64,000 bases of DNA from Mastigias papua (lineage: Eukaryota > Cnidaria > Scyphozoa > Rhizostomeae > Mastigiidae), in assembly GCA_964019165.1 (NCBI GenBank), contig OZ025273.1, positions 13,784,214 through 13,848,213 of the forward strand, written 5' to 3'. Of this stretch, positions 10,722 to 20,411 are shown piece by piece; the first letter of the stretch is position 1; every line of letters begins with the position of its first letter. Under the pieces are notes generated by a model. It did not search any database, was not told where the DNA came from, and worked only from the letters and a program-made list of their open reading frames with translations. The position numbers and the translations under genes were made by a program.

Positions 10722-12574
10722 TCATAAAGGGCATTGGATATTTTGCCTCAAGTGAGCAGGGCGAACCGCTGGAGGGTGATTATGGCCATTTATACCTCCC
10801 TGAGGGGTAGGCCCTCCTGGACCATGGTGCATAGCCATATCCTCAGGGGTAGGGCAGTGGATAATCCCTTCCCTTGCTGGAAGTACACAAAGTTTGATGT
10901 TGTCATGATGAACTACCATTTCCTTTCCATCCCGTGAGCGGATCCTATATGTGACACCCTTTTGGGACATAACCTCGAAAGGCCCTACCCATCGGGACCC
11001 AAACTTCCATGACTTGGGGCGACGTAGCCAGACAGATGTACCAGGAATATAAGGGGACCAGGGCTTGCAAGGAGAGTGAGAATGAGAGGCTATATGGTTG
11101 GATCTATTGTGGTCTAACTGCACCTGAGCTGACTTTCGAATTGAAGACAAGGCATGTCTAAGTGATTGAGTATATTCTGATTCATTACAAGGGTTTTTCA
11201 ATGGTAGACCAAGATCAAGCTCTATAGGTGTACGTGCATCCCTCCCAAAGACCATTGCATAAGGGATAAGCCCTGTAGATGCATGGCAACTGGTATTATA
11301 GGCATATACTGCTAAAGCAACCCAGTTGTCCCAGTCATCTTTATGTTGTGAGATAAAAGAAGACAAAACGTTCTGCAGTGTTTGATTCTGGCGTTCTACT
11401 TGGCCATCACACTGAGGATGGTATGCAGTGGTGCGAGACTTATGTATCCCCATGAGCCGACAAATTTCATGCATAAGATTGCTTTCAAAGTTTCTCCCTT
11501 GATCAGAATGAACAATCGTTGGGGTCCAAACCGACTAAAAACTCGAGATACTAAAAGCTCAGCAACTGTTGATGCCCGCTGATCCTTGGTGGGGAAAGCT
11601 TCACACCACTTAGTAAAGTGGTCCATGATGACAAGTAAGTGCTTATTCCCATGGGCTGTTTCTGGTAGGGGGCCCATGTAATCCATTGCCCAGAAAACAA
11701 ATGGCTCATTGACTTCAATAGTTTGGGGAGGAGCCTTATTGCTATGAGGACCATGTTTCCGTTCAGCACATTTTGCACAGCTGTTGACAAAATCTTTGAT
11801 GTGAATGGCCATTTTGGGCCAAAAGAAACGAGTGCGAGCACGAAGCAGCGTCCGCTTCACTCCCATATGGCCAGAAAAAGGGGAGCTATGTATACCATTC
11901 AAAACAGGGACAATTAATTTACTAGGGATAACAAAAGCGTATTCTGGGATTGGGCCATTGGAACTTTCAACATCTTTCACCAAGAACCCATTAACTATAT
12001 GCAGTTTATCCTAGCAATGCCAAAAGGCACAAAGGGTGGGGTAAATAGCCCAAACAAAGAATGGTGGCCTAGGCTGATCATGAGACTTCATTTTAAGAAC
12101 TGTCTGTATATCTAGATCATCCTGCTGAGCTTGGAGAAGATTGTAACCAGGGTTAACAGTAGTGGCACAGCTAGAGATAGAAGGCAAGCGAGATAGAGCA
12201 TCAGCATTACCATTGTCATTCCCTGGCCTATGCCGTACATCAAAAGAATACTCTTGCAAATCCATCACCCATCTTCCGAGCCTACCTTTAGGGTTGACAG
12301 AGTGCAACCACAGAAGAGCATGATGATCAGTAACAACAGTAAATTTTCTACCAAGAAGATATGCACGAAAACGATCAGTAGCGAACACGACTGCCAATGC
12401 TTCTTGTTCAGTGGCAGAATACTTCTTTTCCCGATCAAAAAGGGAGCGACTTGCATATGAAATAACATGTTCATTTCCAGATGAGTCAGACTGAGTTAGG
12501 ACAGCACCAAAGCCCACATCTGAAGCATCAGTTTGTAAGGTGAATTGCCTATCAAACTGAGGGTATGCTAAAAT
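10722..12574 (-). pseudogene. Gypsy element 1 pol: RNase H and integrase
   Basis: Minus-strand gypsy pol remnant. RNase H comes first (about 12574-12150), with LQTDASDVGFGAVL, YSATEQEALAVVF, VVTDHHALLWL and NADALSR. The integrase follows, with an HHCC zinc finger (HMGVKRTLLRARTRFFW...CAKCAERK), a core with MDYMGPLP and HPQCDGQVERQNQTLQ, and a C-terminal region with WVGPFEV. An in-frame TAG at 12011-12013 and a frameshift near 11515-11525, just before the second catalytic Asp, break it. The reading frame stops at the ISL2EU insertion and resumes for only about 25 bases beyond the IS3EU insertion (near 20397-20425), so reverse transcriptase and gag are missing. Confidence 0.85.
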
Positions 12575-12828
12575 ACGGCTTTCAACCTAGGTCGCACCTG
12601 ATTGGCTGAGGCAGGGTACCCTTGACGACGTGATAGCAACTGATCAGCCAAGGTTTGTTGGTGGTTAGAAAGCATATCAGTATCAATCTTGTTAATTCAA
12701 AGTTATAAAACGCATAGTCTTCCAACATTTAATCGACCTCTACACCATAAAGGGGTATAAATAAGTATATTACGACATCAAACTTAGTTTGATTGCTGTT
12801 TTGTATACATTCCATCGCTGTTTTGTCT
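12575..12828 (+). repeat. ISL2EU left terminal inverted repeat
   Basis: About 254 bp, nearly identical to the complement of 16046-16300 (roughly a dozen differences by eye). It likely carries the promoter for the transposase gene that starts at 12888. Confidence 0.85.
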
Positions 12829-12887
12829 TTTCGTGTAGCCTGCGGCCTACGTTTTCCTAGTGCCATATTTTGTGAAATTTCTCTGAA

Positions 12888-14610
12888 ATGCCCAAACACT
12901 GCTCAGTTTATGGATGTAGTGCTACATCAAGAGATGAACCCAATCGTACATTCCACCAATATCCTTCAGACCCACAAAGAAGAAATGTGTGGATTGCCAG
13001 AATTCGCAGCTCTAGTGGACTTCGAGCCGAGTACATCAGCTTGTGTTTGTTCATACCATTTTCGTGATGAAGATTACACAAAACCGGCGAGTATTACTCC
13101 AGCACAATTTAGGAAAAGAGCTTTGATAAAAACTGCTATTCCTTCTTTAAACTTGCGAGGTGCAGATGTGGATGAACGTTTGCCTATGAGAACAAGCATG
13201 ACCTCTTCAAAAGCAAGAGCTACTCCCACCACTGTTGATCAATCTTTCATGGGAAACTCAGAAACTTATGAAAGTGAAGTTCCATCATTTCCTCTCAACA
13301 TGGCAAGCTGCCCAGAGGCTGGACACAATGATGAGCCTCAAAGTTTTCATCTTAAAGAACTGGTAGAAGAACTGACTGTCTTGAGAAAAGAAATAGATGT
13401 ACTGAGGAAAAAACAATTCATGTTTGCCAATTTGAGTGATGCCTTGATTAAAAGCTACACAGGATTAGATAGACCTATTTTTGAGAATGTTGTCTCTATG
13501 ATTGATCGTTTCTGCCCTCTCCAGTATTGGTCTGGGAAAGCAGTAACTTCAATTAGCAAACAGGACCAGCTCCTGTTGTTCATAGTAAGACTTAGGCTGA
13601 ACCTGCCATACTTTGATTTGGCAAGAAGATTCTGTGTTAGCCATACAACCGTGCAAAATATTTTTCTGACATATTTGCATGCATTCCATGAAATCTTTTA
13701 TATTGGTATTATGGATGAAATTCCATCACTTGAGAAAAACAGATGTAGTCTGCCCTCATCATTTGGAGATATGGCCAATTGCAGGATTATTCTTGACTGC
13801 ACTGAGTTCAGGATAGATACTCCCAGAAAAGATCTTGAAGCAGCAACCTCTAGCTACAGTAATTATAAACATAATAAAACAGCAAAATTCCTTATTGGTG
13901 TTGCTCCAAATGGTTCAATAACCTTTGTCAGCCAAGCATTTCCAGGTAGCACCAGTGATAGAATGGTTACAGATCAATCAGGAGTGATATCTCACTTAAA
14001 GGCACAGTCATGGAATTAATAGTCTCTCAAAGTTATGACTTTGTTAAAGAATGTGCACAATAGTTTTTATAAAAAGCCATCTGCCTAACCTTTATGCCTA
14101 TGAAATGAGTCTGACAACTTTCAGAAAGAACAAATCTAGAGTGATACCTAACTTAAAGATACAGTCATTGAAGTAGTACATTTTATGAATGTGAGGAGTT
14201 TGTCATATGTTTTATGCTGACGGGCTATGAGCATTTGCAGTTCTATATCTTTATTGCTTGATTTTGAATTTCAGGCTGGTGATCTTATTCTAGCTGACAA
14301 AGGTTTTGTGATCCATGAACTCCTTCCAAGAAATGTATTTTTGAATCTGCCAGCATTCCTTGCTGGCAAAAATCAGTTGACTACATCAGAGTCAATCTTT
14401 TCAAGAAAAATTGCTGGTTGTAGGATCCATGTGGAAAGAGCTATAGAGAGGTTGAGGAACTACAAAATATTAGATTTGATCACAGCCTCATTGAGGCAAC
14501 ATGTTACCAAACTTGTTCAAGTATGTGCAGTACTTGTTAACCTGCAATCAACAATAATAGATGGAATATTGGCCAACTATGATGATGTGGTGTCTAATCA
14601 GACAGTGTAA
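12888..14610 (+). pseudogene. ISL2EU transposase (THAP + DDE_Tnp_4)
   Basis: The likely start is ATG at 12888. The first 40 codons form a THAP zinc finger (CSVYGC, then FHQYPSDPQRRNVWIARIR); the rest (CVCSYHF) is in another frame, so there is a frameshift near 13005-13020. A short coiled stretch (LKELVEELTVLRKEIDVLRK) precedes the DDE superfamily 4 core: HTH-like RFCVSHTTVQNIF, first Asp in IILDCTEFRID, then FPGSTSDRMVTD. The end (GDLILADKGF, RIHVERAIER) lies in a second exon. The intron is best read as AAG|GCACAG (about 13998) to TTTCAG|GCTGG (14274), a GC-AG intron that joins HLK to AGDL in frame. The protein would bind the terminal repeats and cut DNA in the nucleus; this copy is inactive because of the frameshift. 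Confidence 0.85.
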
Positions 14611-14695
14611 AATTCACACTTTTAGCTGGCAAATTTTTTATTTCAAATCCTCTTTTTGAACAATTCATCATGTTATCATTGTCATAGCTATGTGT

Positions 14696-16030
14696 TCATT
14701 TTTCCTCTGAAGTATAGCATTGTGGCTTCAGTTCATTCAAATAGAATTCTTTCAATTTTGGTATGCAATTTTGCATCCAAGAGCTACATCTTGTTACTTC
14801 AACAACTTTCAAGTCCATTGTTGTCCAAACCACAAAATGGCCCCAATTTACATCAGCAGCAAACATTTCAGCTTGGACTTGGTGCCAGTAGTTGTGCTCT
14901 GGGTTTAGAGATCCTTCTTTTGTTAAGAAGAAACCTTTTAGGGACTCCTTGCACTTAAGCTCCATCTCCATCATTTCTGATATGGTTGCATTTCTATGCT
15001 TCCAAGGGCATTTCACTTCCAATATACCGTTTCCAGAAGTTCTACTCTGTACTATGCCATCAGGTGTACTTCCTAGGAATCCACAAGGAAAAAGAAATAA
15101 TCCACATGGTGTGACATTGTTTCCAGTGAGCTCTGCGTATTTTTTGATGGCATGCTCTTCATGCATCTGCCCCCACAAAATTGCATCCTTGGTAGAAAAG
15201 CAGTATTCCCCTTTTAATTTCTTAAAAAGAGAAGTTGGAAATGGTCTGCCTTGGCAATGATGTCTATCAAATGCTTTTAGCACCTCACCAAAGTTGCTTC
15301 CAGTTAAACGAAGTCTCCTGTGTTTGCCCCAAAGTAGTGAATTTCGCTGATCTGATGTGTGTTGTGCAAGCCATTCTATCTGATTTCTGGAAACTCTACA
15401 TTTCTCTATGAATATTTCTCTATTATCTATGAAGTCCTGCAACAGGTCTTCAATGATCATAGGCTCTAGGGGATCCTTTGCTGTAGAGGCTGGTGCCTCA
15501 GGTCCAATGATCCACTGAAGGGGAGTCTTAGAAGAGACTTGTCTAAGTGCATTATAAAGAAATGTTTTATCTTCCTTCGTTACGTTTCTTGATGTTGCTC
15601 AATATTCTGGCCTCTTTGGAGGAAAAAAGTCTGCCATTGTCCTGCACTCAATCGTTGCATTTTTCTTAGGCCGCGAAATCCATGAATTAGGCAAGTCAGT
15701 TTTTGAAAGCCCTTTCTTGTTCGCGTAGATTGCAGTTGCTGCCATATGACTGCAAAGCCAAGAACCACGAGGACAGTCGCAAGAGGCGTCCAGTATACCA
15801 CCTTCACCATCAACTGTTATGGCAACCGAATAGCATCTGTCTTTCATAGACGCTCTAACCCTCGAAGATAATGTATGATCTGAGAGAGAAAGCTGCAAAA
15901 CAAATCCAGACCTGAATTTGATTTCTCCTTTTTCTACAGCATTTGCGTCGTCTTTAAAGAACTTCATTATTCCAGTAAATGTCACTACTTCTATACAAGC
16001 CATTAGGATAGGCCCACTTAGTTGGGACAA
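14696..16030 (-). pseudogene. ISL2EU SWIM zinc-finger / YqaJ nuclease protein
   Basis: One 445-codon frame from ATG at 16030 to 14696, broken only by an in-frame TGA at 15599-15601. The first part has a SWIM-type finger (CDCPRGSWLCSHMAA). The second part is a YqaJ/lambda-exonuclease-like fold: LRLTGSNFGEV, AILWGQMHEEHAIKKY, GSTPDGIV and ILEVKCPW (metal-binding D, E-x-K), then YWHQVQAEMFA. Such proteins accompany ISL2EU transposases and probably process DNA ends; the exact role is unknown. It is tail-to-tail with the transposase gene, 85 bp apart. Confidence 0.85.
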
Positions 16031-16045
16031 ACAGCCGCGATAAAA

Positions 16046-16300
16046 CAGACAAAACAGCGATGGAATGTATACAAAAAAGCAATCAAACTAAGTTTGATAT
16101 CGTAATGCACTTATTTATACCCCTTTATGGCGTGGAGGTCGATTAAATGTTGGAAGACTATGCGTTTTATAGCTTTGAATTAACAAGATTGATACTGATA
16201 TGCTTTCTAACCACCAACAAAGCTTGGCTGATCGGTTGCTACCGCGTCGTCAAGGGCGCCCTGCCTCAGCCAATCAGGTGCGACCTAGGTTGAAAGCCGT
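16046..16300 (-). repeat. ISL2EU right terminal inverted repeat
   Basis: Complement of the left repeat. The SWIM-YqaJ gene starts at 16030, just inside it, so the repeat probably serves as its promoter. Confidence 0.85.
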
Positions 16301-16310
16301 ATAGGAGCAG

Positions 16311-16611
16311 TATGGTGGCCGAGAACCGCCATTATATTTCAAATCTTTATTTTAATCAAAAGCAAAAATTTTAATTTAAATTTAGATTGACAAGTGATTT
16401 CATACAATCGACTGAAAAGTTTTATTTTCTTATGCAATAACAATGAATGTAATTTAAAGTGAAATTAAATTCAATTTGATTTCTCTCTTCCTCGACGTGG
16501 CCGAGAAGCGCCATTTCCATACAAAGCAGCTCTCATGGCCGAGAACCGCCAACTCTGTATGAAAACGAGGCTACAATTATTTTCGCGGGAAATTAGAACG
16601 CCACATGTGCA
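16311..16611 (+). repeat. IS3EU-like left terminal inverted repeat
   Basis: About 298 bp, matching the complement of 20096-20390 with few differences. It contains two further copies of the GGCCGAGAA core near 16498 and 16537, a plausible transposase-binding array. Confidence 0.85.
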
Positions 16612-16644
16612 TAACTCTTTGGTGTTTTATGAAATACACTGAAA

Positions 16645-18616
16645 ATGGCAAGTACGAGGTCACTTTGGAAGGAAAATAATGAATTGAAAGAGGATCTTCA
16701 ACGACTTGTTGAGCAGCAGATGCAGCGAAATGAAATTTTAGATTTTATGAGGAGAGACTATTGGTGTTACGCTTGGAGTATGAGAACCCTGGAGCGACGG
16801 CTACATTTCTTTAATATCAAGTATATTGATTATTCAACCCCTATGGAAAAAGTAAAAGAATCTGTGAAGAAAGAATTGAATGGGCCTAGTGCCTTACTTG
16901 GTTACAGAGCCATGACACACAAACTACGTCAGAAGTACCATCTAAAGGTGCCTAGAGATATTGTCCATGCAGTAATGTATGAGTTAGATGAAGATGGTCT
17001 TTTGTCGAGGCGCCCTGGAACCAAGAGAAGGAAGCAGAAAGGACACTTCATAACACCTGGTCCCAACTGGACCTACTCTTTGGATGGCCATGACAAATTG
17101 ATGGGGTTTCAAAATTCGACTTTTCCTCTGGCAATTTATGGATGTATAGATACTGCTAGCAGGAAGCTGATGTGGCTAAAGATCTGGACTACCAATTCGA
17201 ATCCAGCATTAATTGGAAAGTGGTATCTGGAGAGTTTGATGGAGACCAAGATAGTGCCGAGCTACATACGCATAGACAAAGGAACTGAAGCTACAACTAT
17301 GAGTGCAATGCATAGCTACCTTAGAAGTCTTCAAGGTGACCTGGAAAATCCAACAGATTCTGTAATATTTGGACCTTCACCTTCTAACCAGGTTAGAATA
17401 TGCAATTAGCAAAATGATACTATTTAGTACTTTAATGCACAATTTGTGATGAAACAAATTTACATAGGCATGAACAAGTAGATTTTTACAACCTTGTATT
17501 TTGCAGATAGAAAGGTGGTGGAGAGAATTACATGACAGACTTGAAAAGTTTTTTAAGCAAGGTCTGCGATGGTTGAAGGAGCAATGTCATTATAATCCAT
17601 ATGATGAATTTGACAGGTATCTACTTTCATGTACACTGCAATCATGAGACTACGTATGGTTCATGTTTTTTGCTATGCTCTGTTGTAAGTATTCTCAACA
17701 ATAAGAAACAGAAAGCCAAGACACTTCAAAATGCATTACAAAAGGTATAACTGTTTTTGAATGTTCAATAGAAGATCAACTTGGATACAGAAAGTATAAC
17801 CCCTTTTTATGGCACCCTATTGTCTTTTTTTGTAGATCTATTCTGGCATTTATCATGATTCCTTTAATGCAGCAACAGCTAGATGAGTTCCGTGACACAA
17901 TATGGAATAGTCATAGAATTTGAGCCCAAAATCATACATTAATGGCTGATGGGGTTCCTAATCACATATTTGCATTTCCAGAGAGATATAACATGAAAAT
18001 TCTAGGTAATAATTGCCTGATATCCTCAATTACAGTATTGTTATTTTAGCTGACAGCTGCAAAAGTCTTTGAAATAATATGTCTATAAAGCTAGATGCTA
18101 AGTTAACACTGCATCAAATCATTTTCTACACAAATAGATAACTGCAGATCAAATAAATTAAAATCTATTATGTATGTTATAAAACATGTTTGTCTTTGCA
18201 TATAAATCATTACATACTGCTATGATAGCCATGAGTGAAAGCTAATGTTGGTGGGTTGACTAGTAACCTAGAAATTTGGATTTTCTATAATGTGAAATAT
18301 TGGGTATAATGTTGTTTTATTGCAATTTCTGCCCAATACACTGCTCATGACATTTTTGCAGCTAGGAAGTGCCTAGCACTAGCCCCTCCATGTAATTTTT
18401 CAACTAATCAATACTGCATCTTTCCCATTGATAGGTTTTACAATAGATGAAAAAGATCTATGCACAGCTGGAGAATTGGCTGGGGTTCTGAATGCTCCCA
18501 CAGATTATATTTCATGTGACATTCGTGATAGGCTAGAGGCCATCATACCAGAGCCTAAAAAAGTACAGCCTGATGAATTTGTCCAGGCATATCTGTTGAT
18601 AAAGTACTCAGCATGA
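16645..18616 (+). pseudogene. IS3EU-like transposase, integrase-type DDE, four exons
   Basis: ATG at 16645, just inside the terminal repeat. Exons: 16645-17391, 17507-17616, 17836-18005, 18435-18616, all with GT-AG junctions that keep frame. An N-terminal coiled coil and helical DNA-binding part (GYRAMTHKLRQKYHLKVPRD) precedes the catalytic core: WTYSLDGHDKL (Asp147), IYGCIDTASRKL, IRIDKGTE (Asp211), and across the first intron SNQ-IERWW (Glu). This is the D,D,E arrangement of integrase-like (rve) transposases. An in-frame TGA at 17921-17923 in exon 3 is the only break seen, so the copy is probably recently inactivated. The stop may reflect CGA to TGA. Confidence 0.82.
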
Positions 18617-18660
18617 TAAAGTAATTACTACATTCAGTACTATCAGCACTATGCTTTGTT

Positions 18661-20025
18661 TCATTTGCATAAGTCCAAAAGATCACAAAAAGTATTGCAT
18701 GAGTGGCCAGCAAAAAATGTATCACAGGCAGTCGTAGATAGATTGCCAACACAAAACAGGAGCTCATCTTTTTCATCAAAAAATCCAACAGTTGTTGCAA
18801 TTTCTGGGTCTGTAAGGTTATATCCAGACCCCTGAATGTCAACAACCATGAGTTTTTCTAAGGATTTGTTGTAGGAGAAGTGAACAAGGCATTCTGCTTT
18901 TTCTTGCAGCTCAGACTGTGGTACATTGACTATAGAGCCATTGTTATTTATGTACTTCACAAACTGTCCTTCAGTAAATTCTTCAACAGTAACACTTTCA
19001 TTAGTGGAATTTATAATACCTAAAAAGGCCTCAACAAATCTAAATGGCTGGCCAAATTCTTTCTCTTTTCCTGCTTTCTTAAGCTCTACAATTATCTGGT
19101 CAGCAAAGTTTTTTGCCAAGGTATGCATTTGAATGGATTTCCGTGCATGACCTTCCACTGTATCATTTACTTGACTGATCATGTCAATGGTATCTGGAAG
19201 GTAATATTTTACTACAAACTCCTTGTCTTTATATGGTGGAGATTTGCAAATACCTTTGAAAGCACATCTGAATGCTCCTCTGCCAAGCTCCTTTTCTTGG
19301 ATTTCAAAATTAACCAATGTTGACGAAGACCAAGCCATATTCTCCAGATCAAACTGTGATATGGCAATGGTAGTTCGCGGTTGTGCTGTTTTGGAAATTG
19401 CTTTGCCCAGTTTTAACATTTGAGTGACAGAGAGACTTTTGGGGCATGAAATTTTTAGGGAATTGTCAGCTTTGCGTTTCCTTGGAACAAGAGCAAGTGA
19501 CTTGGCCGGACCAATACGGGCAGACATGCTACATTCAAGTGAGGCAATGCTGCTCCTGTCACCTTGGGAACCACCAGAATCAATTATGTCATCACAAAGG
19601 CCTAAAGGGAAAGCACTGTGTTTCTCTAGAGGTAAGAATCTGACGTGGATAACCTTGAGATTCGGGAGCTGGTCCACTCGGCTGCAGCTTGGGCCACGTT
19701 CTCCAGCCAAAACATCACATGTCATCCCTATTAGTTGTCCTTTGAAGTGCATATTACAGGCATCAACAATGTTTGAAATAGTTACATTCTCAAAAGGAAA
19801 TGCTACAAACTGTTGTGGGCCTCTCCTTTCAAATTTTTGTGCTTTCCCTGTTGCTTCATTTGCCAACAATTGTACAGTTATTTCTTTCTTGTTTGTAATG
19901 GAGCTACTAGCATTATTTACTTTCTGCTTCCCTGGCGCATTCACTGGCTTTCTAGTTCTCTTTTCTGTTATATTTTGAACGAATTTCCTCCATTTAGCTT
20001 GTTGATCATTTCTGGGTGACGACAT
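18661..20025 (-). CDS. Alpha-kinase domain protein carried by the transposon
   Basis: Uninterrupted 454-residue frame starting at 20025. Residues ~1-235 are basic and low complexity with a KRKAD-type basic patch. Residues ~240-454 are an atypical alpha-kinase (MHCK/eEF2K/TRPM7 type): glycine loop GRGAFRCAF (248-256), ATP lysine in VVKYY (Lys273), VEEF (347-350), catalytic VVDIQGSGYN (Asp396, Gln398) and the C-terminal zinc site GHSCNTFC (His441, Cys443, Cys447). All key residues are present, so it could be an active Ser/Thr kinase. It sits inside the transposon's inverted repeats, 44 bp from the end of the transposase gene on the other strand, and its start is 70 bp from the right repeat. Its role in transposition is unknown; host-gene capture is likely. 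Confidence 0.88.
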   Translation of the reverse strand: MSSPRNDQQAKWRKFVQNITEKRTRKPVNAPGKQKVNNASSSITNKKEITVQLLANEATGKAQKFERRGPQQFVAFPFENVTISNIVDACNMHFKGQLIGMTCDVLAGERGPSCSRVDQLPNLKVIHVRFLPLEKHSAFPLGLCDDIIDSGGSQGDRSSIASLECSMSARIGPAKSLALVPRKRKADNSLKISCPKSLSVTQMLKLGKAISKTAQPRTTIAISQFDLENMAWSSSTLVNFEIQEKELGRGAFRCAFKGICKSPPYKDKEFVVKYYLPDTIDMISQVNDTVEGHARKSIQMHTLAKNFADQIIVELKKAGKEKEFGQPFRFVEAFLGIINSTNESVTVEEFTEGQFVKYINNNGSIVNVPQSELQEKAECLVHFSYNKSLEKLMVVDIQGSGYNLTDPEIATTVGFFDEKDELLFCVGNLSTTACDTFFAGHSCNTFCDLLDLCK

Positions 20026-20095
20026 AACGACTTTTTAAGCTAACACCTCAAGCACAACTGTAATTGATTTCGTAAATCCTGAACTTAGCAGCACA

Positions 20096-20390
20096 TGTGG
20101 CATTCTAATTTCCCGCGAAAATAATTGTAGCCTCGTTTTCATACAGAGTTGGCGGTTCTCGGCCATGAGAGCTGCTTTGTATGGAAATGGCGCTTCTCGG
20201 CCACGTCGAGGAAGAGAGAAATCAAATTGAATTTAATTTCACTTTAAATTACATTCATTGTTATTGCATAAGAAAATAAAATTTTTCAGTCGATTGTATG
20301 AAATCACCTTTCAATCTAAATTTAAATTAAAATTTTTGCATTTGATTAAAATAAAGATTTGAAATATAATGGCGGTTCTCGGCCACCATA
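20096..20390 (-). repeat. IS3EU-like right terminal inverted repeat
   Basis: Complement of the left repeat. It lies directly upstream of the alpha-kinase gene and so probably drives it. Confidence 0.85.
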
Positions 20391-20411
20391 GAGCAGAGCA
20401 AAGGTGAATCT

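Larger units (their letters stand above)
12575..16300. mobile_element. ISL2EU-type DNA transposon (3.7 kb)
   Basis: Long terminal inverted repeats of about 254 bp begin ACGGCTTTCAACCTAGG at both ends. An AT target duplication (12573-12574 and 16301-16302) flanks it. It holds two convergent genes: a THAP/DDE transposase on plus and a SWIM-YqaJ nuclease on minus. That gene pair is the hallmark of ISL2EU. Joining the flanks restores the gypsy reading frame across the insertion point, which confirms the boundaries. Confidence 0.88.
16311..20390. mobile_element. IS3EU-like DNA transposon carrying an alpha-kinase (4.1 kb)
   Basis: Terminal inverted repeats of about 295 bp begin TATGGTGGCCGAGAACCGCC. 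A 6 bp target duplication GAGCAG (16305-16310 and 20391-20396) flanks the element. It inserted into the gypsy pol gene only 8 bp from the ISL2EU element. Inside are an intron-containing integrase-type DDE transposase (plus) and an intact alpha-kinase gene (minus), tail-to-tail. A 6 bp duplication, ends starting with TA and an IS3/retroviral-integrase-like transposase fit IS3EU as I know it; the superfamily name is inference. Confidence 0.8.

Noticed and set aside
10420..10734. 108-codon minus-strand frame as a gypsy accessory gene
   Set aside because: It starts after the purine tract, inside the probable LTR, and shows no domain.
19424..19978. 184-codon plus-strand open frame
   Set aside because: It lies opposite the alpha-kinase frame and has no domain; shadow of the real gene.
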